This document shows positions 22,721 through 34,927 of a DNA stretch of 64,000 bases, in pieces; positions within the stretch are counted from its first letter, which is position 1; the number at the start of each line of letters is the position of its first letter. The notes below the pieces were generated by a model. That model was not told the origin of the DNA, ran no database searches, and saw only the letters and a list, made by a program, of their open reading frames with translations. This DNA comes from Argentina anserina. Lineage: Eukaryota; Streptophyta; Magnoliopsida; Rosales; Rosaceae. The stretch lies in contig NC_065878.1 in assembly GCF_933775445.1 (NCBI RefSeq), positions 6,780,001-6,844,000 of the forward strand, in the 5' to 3' direction. A program made the position numbers and the translations under genes.

Positions 22721-23404
22721 TTGAAGTTGCAAGATATTGTACAAAGAAAACCGAGTTTGAGATTGTTAAAGAGCTTGATCTAAATATCAATGAAAATAAT
22801 GAAAATCATTGGGATTCAAATGGGAATGTATGCTTCGTTTTCTTTTGAGTTAGAAATTGAGGATAAAGATGATGTTAAAGTTGATTGGAATTCTCCACCC
22901 ATCTATGATGAATATCTTGATGTTGAAGTTTTTGACGTAACCAATGAGATTGTTGGTGAAGCTCTTCATGACAATAATTTCGATTATTCATGCCAAAATG
23001 GAAAGCAAGAGTTCGAATTTTCAAAAGAAGTTATACTATTCTCCGAGATGTCTACACCAAGTGATTTGGGTGTGAAAATTTTGTCAAATGAACAAGGTAT
23101 GAATCATAATGCATGTTTGGTTTATGGAAGTAAAATTGGATTTTCACAAGCATTACCATGCTCCATTATGTTTGAATTTCAATATCATGATCCATTTTGG
23201 GATGATTTTATACAAGCTTCAATCAATAACAAGTCAAGTGCAAAGAAGAGATTATATGACATTTTGGAGCTTGATTTATTCTCGAAATATATAAGTGTAA
23301 CACAAAAGTTTCATGAAAGGTTTGAGTTATTTGCCTCTTATAGCAAGATGTTACTTGTCAACATGACAAAGGAAACAAAGAGAAGCAAGAAGTTAGGATA
23401 GCGG
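22721..23404 (+). pseudogene. Element C gag-like or linker protein, rest of frame
   Basis: Element C resumes after B. One frame is open from about 22721 to 22830 (EVARYCTKKTEFEIVKELD) and another from about 22790 to the stop at 23401 (203 residues from ATG 22790). They seem to be one frame broken near 22830. The product is acidic (YDEYLDVEVFDVTNEIVGEA) and ends basic (KETKRSKKLG). Acidic linkers of this sort lie between gag and protease in some Ty3 elements. No catalytic motif is seen. Function not assignable. Confidence 0.4.
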
Positions 23405-23478
23405 GATTACGAGCTTTTGGATGAATCTGACTTCAATCATGCGAACTCGTGGACGAGTTCTTTCTCACTCGGAGAGAT

Positions 23479-23804
23479 TGATACAGTGTAAGGGGGGTTA
23501 ACTTCAATTAATATTTGGAGATTCAACGAGTTGATATTTAATTTAGTATTTGATTTATATTTCTATTTATTAGGGTTGGGAAACTAAATTTTGAGTAACG
23601 TGAGATTCTAGAACGATGTATTAGCATTAAGTGGGTGGTTGGACTAGTTCTTTAAATAGGAACCTCTATGTATGATGAATGTAGACTTGAATAATTATAA
23701 TTTCTATTGAGAAATATATAGTTTTGCTCTTCTATCATTCTCATTTCTTTAGTTGTGCCATGATGTTTTAGTTTTCATCCTCTACTGATTTGGTTCCTGC
23801 ATCA
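23479..23804 (+). repeat. 3' LTR of element C
   Basis: 326 bp, begins TGATACAG after the purine run GGAGAGAT and ends CCTGCATCA. It has about 30 extra bases near its start compared with 11998-12291. Confidence 0.82.
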
Positions 23805-23809
23805 ACATT

Positions 23810-24034
23810 ACTACGTTTAGGTTCTTGGACTTGTTGCAGAAGGTGTTTTACGACAGCGATGGGGCGAGGGAGGCTTTGGTGGAGGTCTGTGGGGATGAGT
23901 ATGTGCAGAGGATGACGTTCGAGAGTTACTTGTACAAGAATAGGTGGGATGATGCTAAGATGGTTTTGAATACGGTTGGGAGTTTGATGAGGTGTAAGGT
24001 TTTGGGGAGGAAGATGGAGGCTTTGAAGATTTGA
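23810..24034 (+). pseudogene. CHLP: Geranylgeranyl reductase (CHLP) pseudogene, 3' part
   Basis: This continues the CHLP sequence after element C: FLDLLQKVFYDSDGAREAL, DEYVQRMTFESYLY, NTVGSLMRCKVL, then TGA at 24032-24034. It is the normal C-terminus of the family and stays in one frame. Removing 11998-23809 (element plus one ACATT copy) joins it to the residues that end at 11997, so both parts are one former gene. Confidence 0.9.
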
Positions 24035-24535
24035 TTGATTGCCTCGCCGCAAGTTCTCTGGTTTTGGTTTGGATGAATTGTGGTTAGGGGGCAGCACTTC
24101 AACTGTGTTGTAGTCTAGCAGTTTGATTTCTTTTTCTCCAGGGTGTTGCTTAGGTGAAGAACAAGGCATGTTCAACTTGGTGGGGGGCTTCTATGCAGGT
24201 TCTTTCATGTACCAAGTGTTTTTCCTTCTGAACAATTTACGTTTCTATGTGTATTAATAATGTATGAGCATGCAAGCAGGTTTCCTATTGCCCAAAGAGA
24301 TACACTTGAATTACAATCTTCTCCATCTCGAATTATCAAATTGTTTGGTGTTAGTTTATCACCTTAATATAGTTAGGAGCGGTTGCTCATGAAATTATTT
24401 TCTGTGATCACCATAAGCTTTATCTCGTACGTTAGCTGTACATATTTGTGTCAGCAACTTGATGCCTGTATACTGGTTATTGATAGGATAAAGACTATAT
24501 AATTAAGTTTCCTGGAAATTTGTAACTTGTTTTAG

Positions 24536-24724
24536 ATATGAAATTCTAATTCATTGCTCATGTGATTTCTATTTAAGAATTGACAAAACTCTGATATGCA
24601 GCATCATATATTACACCTGTTCTATCATATGAAATTTCTAATTCATTGCTCCTGTAATTTCTATGATTCTATATAAGAATTTGAAAATCTCCAAAATGCA
24701 GCATCATATATTACACTTGTGTAG
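24536..24724 (+). repeat. About 90-bp imperfect tandem duplication
   Basis: 24536-24626 and 24627-24724 both run from TATGAAATT through CTAATTCATTGCTC to GCAGCATCATATATTACAC, with small indels. Confidence 0.8.
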
Positions 24725-25124
24725 TTGTATTCTTATGTACTTCAGTCTTACTAGACTTTGTACCTTGTAACACACACACTATATCATATTTGTACTTTTG
24801 TTCGGTGGTTGATAGGGAACTACAAGGCTTTTGCATTCTTTCGCCAGACTCACGTAACTGAAGAGCTGAGCAGAAAGGTCCAAGTATATCCTTGTCACGT
24901 AGGATAACAGTGGGGAATGTGGTCTATTAAGCTTTGTCTCTGAATCATCAGCGTGGCTTTGTAGCTGATTTTAAGCTATACTACTTTGGTGGATGGTGCA
25001 CTACACATTCGTAATCCAAATTTTAATGTGGTAAAAATCGTGAAGGTAATGATTATTGGAGATGCACTGCAAGTAAAGACTCGACACATTGAAATGAAGT
25101 TCATAAATGGGGTTTGAGGAAATC

Positions 25125-25125
25125 T

Positions 25126-25182
<57 letters not shown>
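25125..25182 (+). repeat. (GA)n microsatellite
   Basis: Nearly pure GA dinucleotides for about 58 bp, with one AA interruption. Confidence 0.95.
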
Positions 25183-25184
<2 letters not shown>

Positions 25185-26770
25185 AAATCTCAGATTACCA
25201 CTGGAACAGGAGGAGTGGTGGTGAGCAGGGGAAGGAAGTACGTATGGATTGCTTGATGAACTGTATGGTCCTCAACAGGATTGATGCTCAAATCGGACAG
25301 AAATGTTCATTTATATGAAGAGCTCCCACCTTTCAACAGAAAGTTTGGATTGAGAAGCATTTCTTCTGTGAAAAGATGGTTACATAATGAAGAGAACTCA
25401 TTAGGATGGCCATGACAGAAGAGTATGTTGTTGAACTCGAGTTAAGGTGAAATGGCTTCTTATCTGGAACAGATCACTTACCTTCCAAGCACTAATTCAG
25501 AGGTGTCCTCATAAGCTGATACTTATCAGAACTGAAAACTGCGGCCTAATCAATTCCAGTTGTTAATGGAGAAGGATTCATTTGTCTGTTACCATTGAGG
25601 TTGGTCTACTGTACAATTTTTCAGCTCATGGCAGCTTTAAGCACTTGGTAGTAGAAAAGGGTAAGGGATACATACTTGCAGTTGCAGTTATCATCGGTCT
25701 TTATTGTCACCGTGTTCTTGTATCAGTTGTATGTTCATGTGAATTGCTGGAGTTGTGTATGGGATGTGATCAATCATGTGAGATGCCAGATACCAGACTT
25801 TGAAAAGTAGTTTGCCAACTTCTAAATGACATCAAAAAGAGAATGATTGAATTCGGTTTTTATTGTTGAAAAGAAGTTCAACATTAATCTTCGACTCTAA
25901 TTGTGCAGCGCAGACAAGAGGTTGGACTATATTCCAGATATGCACCTACCTATTTATTTGATTGCCTGTAACTTTTGGAGGTCTGGAGAGGCTGCAATGA
26001 AGTGGGAGACTTACCCTTTCGCATTTCAATATTCATCTCCTTAGGTAACTAATCTTTTCTCTGGGGAAACTTCTGTTATTTTCATTTTTTCCCTCTGGAC
26101 AACTATCTAATGCAATATATAATGACTGCAATATAAAACCAACATTTATACAACGACAGTGCATCATAAAACCAACATTGGGAGATATGCCCTTAATATT
26201 CTTTCTTTCGTTCTTTTCTTTTTTTTGGCTTCAACCCTGACAATATGATGTTGGGGATATCAAACTTTTGAAGTTTAGTAGATTATATCGTGTTCACTTT
26301 GGAGTTTGAACTAGGGAATGTGCATAGCCTCAGCACATGAAAACAGCGAACCCCTAACATTCAAACTAGATGCATCATCTAAAACACTTGAGCAGTGAAA
26401 AAAATTGAAGGTGCTTACTCCTTTGTGCCACTCGAGTGGGATATATATGACACGGAAACAGTCAAACTTGAGCAGTAAAAAATTCGTGGATGCTCATAGG
26501 ACGACAAATGGGAAGCGGGTTGCTCGACCAAGCTGAATCAGCTAACAATGAGTTTACTGCCTTTATATGACTTGCTTCCTCGTCACACGCCATATCTTTA
26601 GAAAGGCATCCAATTTCTGCTCCATACATACCAAGCCCACAGCAAGCACTGTTTACATCCTCAAATCCTGCATTTCATATTTGCATCTCAAATCCCTTGA
26701 GACTGAAACTAAAATTGTCAAAAATAGAAGGGAAGTGTTTGTGTTTGTGTACCATATTGTTGTGGGTTGT

Positions 26771-27404
26771 TTATGATCTTTGTAAGCCCTTGGTAAACAT
26801 CACAAAACACAATTGTGCGTCAGGCAACTCTGTATGAAGCTCGGATATCTGCTCACGCAGCTCTCTGTTGTACTCCAAGACCTGCACATTGATCTCCTTT
26901 ACACATCCCCTTGGAACATCATCCTCATCATCATCGGAATGGACTGTTGAATTGGTTTGGTTCAATAACACCCGCAGAGTGCATCCCAAAGGCGTATTCC
27001 CATGCATATGATCCTCCTCACATTCATTTCATACAGGTTCCGTATAACATGTATCATCTGCTCTGCTAAAATGTGTGCAAATTCTTGACCAGTACTGTTC
27101 TGTTTTGCAGTACTCGAGGCATTGAGTAGGAAGTGCTCTATGAAGTCATCTTTTCCAAAGGAGAGGTAGAAGATGGAAGATTTGATGAAACTAAGATCTT
27201 TGTCCTCACTAAGCTGGAGTTGTAAGAGTTGCACAGAATCAAAAACTTGGCGGAGCGGCTGGTTCGCTGACTGATAACTCTGGCTGCCGCGGTTCATGAT
27301 TGTTGCGTGCACTGAACCGAAGTTAAGGCCTCTTTGTGTATTCCATTAATGGATCCATTTTGACTGTGGAATGGTAAGATGTTTTGCATGCCCATCTTCT
27401 CAGC
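26771..27404 (-). pseudogene. GDSL esterase/lipase pseudogene, C-terminal part
   Basis: GDSL lipases are secreted serine hydrolases. On the minus strand, from about 27404: AEKMGMQNILPF, GSQSYQSANQPLRQVFDS, SIFYLSFGKDDFIEHFLLN (the block with the family's GxND-type motif; here GKDD), IRNLYEMNVRRIICMG, then, after a frameshift near 27005, NTPLGCTLRVLL, GCVKEINVQVLEYN and LPDAQLCF. Another frameshift or stop lies near 27310. The N-terminal GDS block and the C-terminal DxxH block are not found. A TGCACAG before 27404 looks like a splice acceptor, so it came from an intron-bearing gene. Confidence 0.75.
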
Positions 27405-28070
27405 TGTGCATATATATAACATGTCATTCTGCAATGATGACATCAAAGCAAGGAGATGAGGAAGTGATGGTTGCCAGGAAGATGGGGAATAAGAATTGAG
27501 CCGTCGGAACCATTACATGAATACAAGGACAGGTAACTGTGAATAAGAGGGTAAAACAATGTGTTGTCTCCGCAATCAACAGAGGAATCCCCCATATGTA
27601 GAATGCCGAGATATTTCTACAAATTTTGGAATCTGCAAACCTCTTTCAATTCTGCATTAGGTAAAACCGTAAAACCGTAAAACCCCATGATCATTAGAGG
27701 TAGATGATGAACAAGAAAAAACACTTTAGTTTTGGAAAAGAGGGTTTCTGTCATTTTTCTCTTCATCTTACTCTGCATTCTGTCGTGTGCGTTTCAAACT
27801 TGCATAGTCTGTGTGAGTGTGTTACTATGAGTTAGGCAATAAGCATAATAATTAATAAGTATGATTGATAATTCATCCAAAGTTCCAAACTAGTGTAATG
27901 CTTGATCATTACACCTGCTGAGATTTATTTCAGTGCTAAAGAAACTAAACAATTTGAATGTTTGCAAGTGGCAAGTGACAACATTGTTATTGACTATTAA
28001 TTATTGAAGGCTTAATGGTGAAACTCCTATGGTGTAGGATTTTGTTGTTTCATTGTTTTCTTGATTTTGT
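27405..28070. other. Flank, no gene recognised
   Basis: Possibly former intron or upstream sequence of the GDSL relic. No exon with a GDS motif could be found here. Confidence 0.35.
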
Positions 28071-28488
28071 CATATGAGATTTCGAATGGTGGTCTACAAT
28101 TGCCGGAATCACTTAGGGTTTTAGAAAAAAAAAAAATTGGTGCCGTTCGACAATGCGTCCTTCGGTGATACTGTCGGATGGGAGTTATGGCAGGTCGATT
28201 GGTGGCCTTGTGTTGGATTGTTGGGGGTGGATCGACAAGGGGTGGTGCTTTGTAGTTGCATTCGGAGAGGATTTGTGTTGCAGAGTTTGCTTCCGGCAGC
28301 GATGTCATGGCTTTGTCTTGAGTCTCTGGTCGGGGCTTGGATGGGGAGTGCGGTGGCAGCGGAGTCCGTCGTGGCGGATCCTCTAGGTGTTTTTACTTTT
28401 GGATCTAGATTGGGTCATGGCGGCTTGGCTGGGTTGAATGATGACGGTGGTGCTGCTCCGCTACAACCACGGACAATGGCTCTCTAGC

Positions 28489-31394
28489 TGTAACGACCCC
28501 AAAATTTCAAGCATGAAAACTCAAAATTTCAAAGTCGAGAAACACCTAAACAATCTCAATGAATAGAAATCGTTTTAAATGCCACAGCGGATCATCTATG
28601 AGTTTAAAATACAACTCAGTCAAACTAATTATTACAAACCAAATTTATAATTCAATATTACATAAAAATGGAAATGTAATAATCCTCACAATCTCTCACA
28701 AAACCCACAAATAAATCCTCATAAGTTCTCACACAAATCCACAATAAAAACCTCACCACAAGCAGGATAATGAATGACTTCGAGTCCCCAGAGTTGTCAT
28801 TCGATTCCCACTAATCGACACCTGCAGTAGTATCCCCTACACCATCGAATTGGTGCACCGGGATTGTAAACACAAACCCGGTAAGTTTTACAGCTCGTAT
28901 GAGTAAAATAAAACGAATATAACTCGCATATCAATATATACGACAATCCACAAATCAACAAATATAAATGCACTCATGAGTCAATGGACGGCCCATCTGG
29001 TTGTCCCAAAAATATGAAAATGAAAGTGCTCATGAGAAATTGGGCAACCCCTCCGTTTACCCAATTGCATTTATAATACGGGTACTAATGAGCGCTGGTA
29101 CACCTCTGTTACCCCTCACGTAGTACACCGCCGACATTGGGCAACCTCCTCGCTACCTAACACCCGACATTGGGCAACCTCCTCGCTACCCAACGTCCGA
29201 CATCGGGCAACCTCCTCGCTACCCGATGTCCAAAATATGACTACTCATGAGCCGATAACCCATTTGTTACCTCACATGCAGTACTCTGGCAGACAGACTA
29301 GAGCTCTAACTGTATCGTAACTTTCGCCCAGCCAAAGGCTAGGTTCCGACATGCCAAACACGTCCGAAGACTGGTCCGAAGACATAAACACGTACAATAA
29401 TCTACTCATTATTTGAACAAATCGCATCAACATGCTCAATATATAATTCTCATCACCACTGTGATCATATTCTCAAACGAAATCCTAACAGTATATAATA
29501 TAGCAAACTATATATATATGTACCTATTTACCATTTATATAATATATATATAATCCACCGTATTATATACATGTCATATTTCATAAACACGTCCGAAGAC
29601 AAAACGTTTTTACAATTCTCAACATTAAAACCACGTACAATAATCTACTCATTATTTGTACAAATCGCATCAACATGCTCAATATATAATTCTCATCACC
29701 ACTGTGATCATATTCACAACGAAATCCTAACAATATATAATATAGCAAACTATATATATATGTACCTATTTACCATTTATACATTATATATATAAACCAC
29801 TATATTATATACATGTCATATTTCATCCTTTAATATTTTGCAAAATGTTGAATCTCCGCAAGGGTAGATTCATAAATAAGTGACATTTTACTCAACTTAT
29901 CAACTCGAGCATAATTCCACGATTTCCGAAGATAATTCATTTCCTTGATTTATCAATCACTTTGAAAAGATAAGAAAAGAATTTAGAAACGTTTCGTAAA
30001 CCTTTAAGTGCCGAAACAGTAATAATTTGTTACTGTTCAGCAATTTCTGGTTTTACGAATCAACTGTTCACTGAGTACTATTCACATATTTACTATTCAT
30101 GTATTACTGTACAAGTACACATCCATTACGTATTCATATACGAGTACATACGGTTTACGTATTTCTGTACGTATAAATACTATTCAAATGTACATACTGT
30201 CTCAGTAAATAATAATTACTGAATTATCCTTCCCAAAATTACTTTTTACATTTATTGAATGTAATTTACATTTACGTTTACCGTACGTAAAATAAAATTT
30301 ACATTTACCGTACGTAGATCACATTTTTACATTCACCGTAATAAAAATAAATTTACAAATTTTTGATTCGAAATCACTGTTCACGCGCCGCCGCACGTGG
30401 TGGCGCGTGGGGTGCACGCGCCACCTCCGGCAGGCGGCACGTGGCGCTCACACGTCACTCACTGTGGCAGCGCGTGGGGCACACGCGCCGACACCAACCA
30501 CGGCGCGTATCACGCCACCGCCGTGCCCAATCTCCTCCTTTTTTCCCCCTCTTCCTCCCCACGGCCTCACGCCGCCCCTAGACCCCTCCACGTCCTCATA
30601 CGCACCGCCTATGGCGGCGGTACCTCCCCACCATCTCCAACCTCCGATCTCCACCAAAACACCACAAATCAACACAAGAATTCAACAACTTCATCACAAC
30701 AACCAACCTAGGCTATCCTCACCTCGATTCGTGCTCGAAAACCACCGGAGACGAGCTTTGATGCGGCGGAGGGAAACACAGCAACTTGGCGACGTTCGAG
30801 CGGCTTCACGACGGCGGGGCACAGGATGGCGAGCTGAAGCGTGGCTACGGAGTCCTTGCGACGACGTTGAGCCGGGCGGTGCACGTCACGGCGGCCCGGA
30901 GGGCGGCGGATCGAAGAAGAGAATTTTTGGAGGGAGAGAGAAGGAAAAATCGGGGAGAGAGAGAGCTGAGGGAGGCGGGTGAGAGGTGAGAGAGTGTGGT
31001 TTCCAGAAATGGAAACCCTAATCACAAAAATGCCCTTTTTATACTCGTTACCAAAATCGGAAACTAACTTCCGACGTTAATAACTTTCACGTCCAACGTC
31101 CGATTCGAACACGTGACGTGTCTACGAACTCGTATTGACGAGCTCTACAACTTCCGCGAAGGAAGTTTTCGCAACTGAGCGACGGAATAAAAGTCGATAT
31201 ATTCGTTCGGAAACGTAACGTTTTTCTAATTAAACGTTCCGAGAGAACGTTTTTCTAATTAAACGTTCCGAGAACGTTTCCGTTTCCGTTTCGTAAAGTC
31301 GCAAACAATCAAATTCATTTTAATTGAATTTCACAACTTAATAGAATTCAAATCAAACCAAATATTGTTTTGAAAAAAAAATAGGGTTATTACA
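28489..31394 (-). mobile_element. Solo LTR A2 (family A)
   Basis: 2906 bp, on the plus strand TGTAACGACCCC to GGGTTATTACA, reverse of A1. Perfect CTAGC duplications at 28484-28488 and 31395-31399; no internal region. It contains the conserved GTAAACACAAACCCGGTAAG block (28866-28885), the hairpin array and the GC-rich block (30385-30630). Confidence 0.92.
29133..29230 (-). repeat. Hairpin array in solo LTR A2
   Basis: Loop CAACCTCCTCGCTA (reverse of the A1 loop) with arms 29166-29174/29189-29197 (GACATTGGG/CCCAACGTC) and 29199-29207/29222-29230 (GACATCGGG/CCCGATGTC). A first unit at 29133-29164 has a decayed right arm. A related pair AATTGGG/CCCAATT lies at 29038-29044/29060-29066. Confidence 0.8.
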
Positions 31395-31966
31395 CTAGCA
31401 GAGGCTGGCATCGATGACGGGGGTCGACTCGGTGGTTGGAGGTAGGCGGCGTGCTGGCCGTACTCAGATCATCCTTTGGAGACTCCAATGGTGGGGGCCT
31501 AGCCTGGGCCAGTTTGGACCTGGGTCAGGGTCAACTAGGGTGGGCTTAGGTCTTTGGCCCAAGTCTGTTTTTCTGTTTTTTATTTTGTATTTTTTGGATA
31601 GGTTTGGAGTATCAATGGTTGTGTTGCGGGGTGTGCCATGGTTATGGTTTTGTTTCTAGGGACTAATAGTGTAACGACGATTAATTTTTGATGTCAATGT
31701 AATTGGGAGGTTGCCTATGCCTATATGCTGGTAGTTTTGGTATGTAATGTTGGAATGAGTAGTTTCTTTTTGAGATTGACGATAAGGAGGTACCAAGGCT
31801 TCTGGAATAGCTTTGGTTACAGTTGAACCCATTTTGTCCATTGCAATAGTTTGTTTTCTAGGTAGAGATGTGAGTGGGGACGTTAATCACTGAGTCATCT
31901 CATGGTTGTATTTTGGATTCTTTTAATAAAATTCTAGATATTCTTAAAAAAAACATATGAGATTTC

Positions 31967-32817
31967 ATATTTTCCATAACAATCATTAATCTTGATGTAG
32001 GCAATTGAATAGATTCAGTTGAACAAAATCAAATCAATACTGGAGTCTGAACAATGACGCATCTACCGCCACCCAAGTCACCATGCCAATTTTCCAAAAA
32101 CAAAAACAGAGAAATTATAAGTAGAACTAGAACCCGATGAAACAAAGAAGAGAGAAACTTCCAAGTAGAGAAACTTAAAACCAATAATAGCATAGAAGAA
32201 ATTGACGTGTAGCAAGAGGCAGAATTTGAAATTTGAGAACAGTGGCTTCATTGAGATAGAAGCTCGATGAGAGTTGGATGTCTCCTCGAAGAGTTCTGGT
32301 ATTGAATGATACTCATAGAGAGATTCAAAAAGAAAAAAAAATACAGCAGAAAAGTAGAAGGGAGTGAGAACTACAAATTGTGGAACCATGTCTTGAAGAT
32401 TTTTCGACCTATGTTGGAGATTAGAATGAAGCCGAGGTCCAACACAGTGAAATTTGGCCTTACATGTTTATTATGAAGATCGATGGAGGTGAAGGTGTGA
32501 TTTGTATATGGATGGATTCAACGATCATGTACGTCAAGTTATTTGTGCTCATCAGTTTCTTAGACTCTTAACCGTTGACCTCACTAGTCACTACAACTTG
32601 GCCTTTCCGAATACTAGCAGCGGAAAAGCAATTCGTGGAGATGAGTCAACGAGGTGAGCCTATGGGAACATTTAAGTGATATATAACCTTATATGAGATC
32701 ATTCTTTAATTTTCTTTTCCAGAAAGAGCCTTCAAGGTCCTTTCTTGATTTTTATGTGAGCTTTACTAAGAATCATTAAACATCAAAAGAAACCAAGTCT
32801 ATTAACGTAGCTCACAA
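31967..32817. other. No gene recognised
   Basis: Downstream flank of the LRK10L relic. A minus-strand frame at 32078-32389 (103 residues, hydrophobic) has no recognisable motif. Confidence 0.4.
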
Positions 32818-33891
32818 TTATCTACCTGACAAAGTAGATATTGTTAGCTCCGTAATAGAACCAATCGGATCCATATTGTTATCGACTACATTATCTATAG
32901 GCATTTGTTGTGGGCATAAAAAGGGCTTGGTTGGCATTTGTAAGGACTCAACATTTCCTTCCAACATCTCTGTAACTTTTTTCATTGAAGGACGATCGTC
33001 TGGCTTTAGTTGAATGCACCATAAGGCAGTTATAAACATCTTCTTTATTATGTGTTTTTCCCCCTCCGGAACCATCTCCAAGTCATTTCCTGCATTATAC
33101 TGATCAAATTCTTAGTAAATTTGGCTTGAACGAGTGGCAACTGCATTCAAATTCTTCCTTCTGCTTGCCGTTTCCATTAACAGCATTCCGAAACTATACA
33201 CATCAGCTTTGTATGATACACCTCCTAAATTTTTGTAGAACAACTCCGGAGCTATGTACCCCATTGTACCCCTTGCTGCTGTTAAAGTGACAATGCTAGT
33301 CTCTATTGGATATAATTTTGCAAGCCCAAAATCAGAAACTTTGGGGATGAAATTCTCATCAAGTAGAATGTTATGAGGCTTGATGTCAAAATGCAGAATT
33401 TGCATGTCACTGGTGTAGATATTCTATCCCTTTAGCCACTCCAAGACAAATGTCAAACAGTTTATCACAATCCGTGGGGATAACAGTTTCATCATTGGAA
33501 TAGATGTATTTTTCCAAAGAACCATTTTGCATGAATCATATACCAGAGCACACTTTGATCCCTCAACACAATAGCTAATAAGTTGCACCACATTAACATG
33601 ATGAATCCTCCCGATTGTAGCCACTTCGTAACTTTGCTTTAAACACAGTGCCATAACCTCCTTCACCCAACTTGTTCTTGAAGCCACGAGTCATCTTCTT
33701 AATATCTGAATAAGAGTATCTTTTGGAATGAAGTTGTTGTCGCTCCTTAATATCGACAAATGCCTTCCACGCCATTTATAGATCCAAATCCCAACACCCA
33801 ATATAAATCTTGCTAGAAAGAATAGTCCTGCAGAAGAACATGTATACCATGAAGTCCAATAACTTCCTCTAGCTTGTTGAAACAATAGCAC
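32818..33891 (-). pseudogene. LRK10L-type receptor kinase pseudogene (membrane segment and kinase)
   Basis: On the minus strand: a membrane segment (LFFLARFILGVGIWIY, near 33800), [14 protein letters not shown], the glycine loop [25 protein letters not shown], the catalytic loop [13 protein letters not shown] (HFD in place of HRD, normal for this family), [19 protein letters not shown] and the end of the kinase ([15 protein letters not shown]). A deletion after KAKLRSG removes the ATP-binding lysine block. Frameshifts lie near 33690 and 33500, and a stop at 33112-33114 splits the C-lobe. No ectodomain exon lies upstream. Such receptors sit in the plasma membrane and often form clusters; a second copy is at 47503. 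Confidence 0.85.
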
Positions 33892-34927
33892 CTAAACAGT
33901 AACACTTCTACGCATTATCAAAGTAACATTGAAAGAGGGGAAAGTGGTCCATACCGAAAATGGTGCTTATCAGCACGCGGTATTCCACCAAGAAATCCAA
34001 AAAGAATTATCAGCTTCAGTTATACATGGTCTAACAGAGAACGTAAATTTCGAAAAATAAATTCAAGTGGTGAAAAGTGAAAACTAGATTATTTAAAACA
34101 CCGCTCGACAAAATTTGAAGAAAGAAATTGTAACCCTACAAGTAATGAAATGGTTTACATCGTCAAGAGACTAATGAAGAGGATACACATAAATAGTACA
34201 CACACAAGTACGTATGTACGTACCTTGAAATCTCCATCGCATATGAGCAAAGAAACCTATAGAAGTTTCAACAAAAGGAAATATGACATTAGCATTCGCA
34301 CTCATATATATTAGCGCTAATATTAGAGTAAAAGTATTGTGAATGCTTAATATATATTTGTGGGACGTGCGAGCGTCACACAATTAACCCTGTAAATATT
34401 ATCGTTATTAAGTAGGGATCGTTCAGTCCGGGGAATTGAAGGGAACTCTAAACTTTTACTGTTAACAAATAATGGGGGGTTTGAAATTGATTATTAACTA
34501 CTAAAATAAAACCTAAATTACTATTTACACGATCAACTTCTCTTTACCAAATTAAACCAAATTCACCAATACACCACATAATTACAAGTTTGGTTCTATC
34601 ATGCATTCTAATTCATCTGATTACATACTTTTAGACACCAATACAATTAGAGCCTTAGGGGAACATCTAATCATACAAGATTTCTATTGACGTTTAGGTT
34701 GACTTAGGGCCTCACCTAAATTGCACGCAATCCAGTTTAACAACACTTAGGGTAGAAATCAAACAAAATTATATTTAAGCACCAAATATTTGTTGAAGAC
34801 ATGCTTTACGGTGGCGTCACTTACTATGGGCTACATGTAAATTTCTAGAATTTCCCACTTTAATTAACACAAACCGAACCTACTTAGGGCATGATTCGAT
34901 TTGTGTCAATATGGATGATGAAGATAG
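33892..34927. other. No gene recognised
   Basis: The upstream side of the kinase relic. GTAGGGATCGTTCAGTCCGG near 34414 resembles internal sequence often seen in plant retrotransposons, but I found no boundaries. Confidence 0.35.

Larger units (their letters stand above)
11998..23804 (+). mobile_element. Element C: short non-autonomous LTR retrotransposon inside CHLP
   Basis: LTRs at 11998-12291 and 23479-23804 start TGAT and end GCATCA. A primer binding site follows the left LTR. The 5-bp duplication ACATT is at 11993-11997 and 23805-23809, so the insertion lies in the coding sequence. With nested element B removed it is only about 1.7 kb, with no protease, RT or integrase, hence dependent on others. 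It has remnants of a gag-like frame on both sides of B. The two LTRs differ at roughly a tenth of positions plus a 30-bp indel, older than its nested guests as expected. Confidence 0.88.
24035..26770. other. Intergenic, no gene recognised
   Basis: 2.7 kb between the CHLP relic and the GDSL relic. It contains a tandem duplication and a GA microsatellite, listed separately. Several frames of 60-75 codons occur, none recognisable. Confidence 0.45.
28084..31953 (+). mobile_element. 5'-truncated LINE-like retroposon, split by solo LTR A2
   Basis: A 13-bp duplication CATATGAGATTTC flanks it (28071-28083 and 31954-31966). The right end carries AATAAAATTCTAGATATTC and then eight A's (31946-31953), as LINEs do. 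Without the LTR it is about 960 bp. The remaining sequence is GC- and G-rich at the left and shows no RT or endonuclease motif, so it would be the 3' end of a LINE. A processed transcript of another gene is the alternative. Confidence 0.75.

Noticed and set aside
25125..25182. GAGA-type regulatory element
   Set aside because: A simple (GA)n microsatellite with no adjacent active gene.
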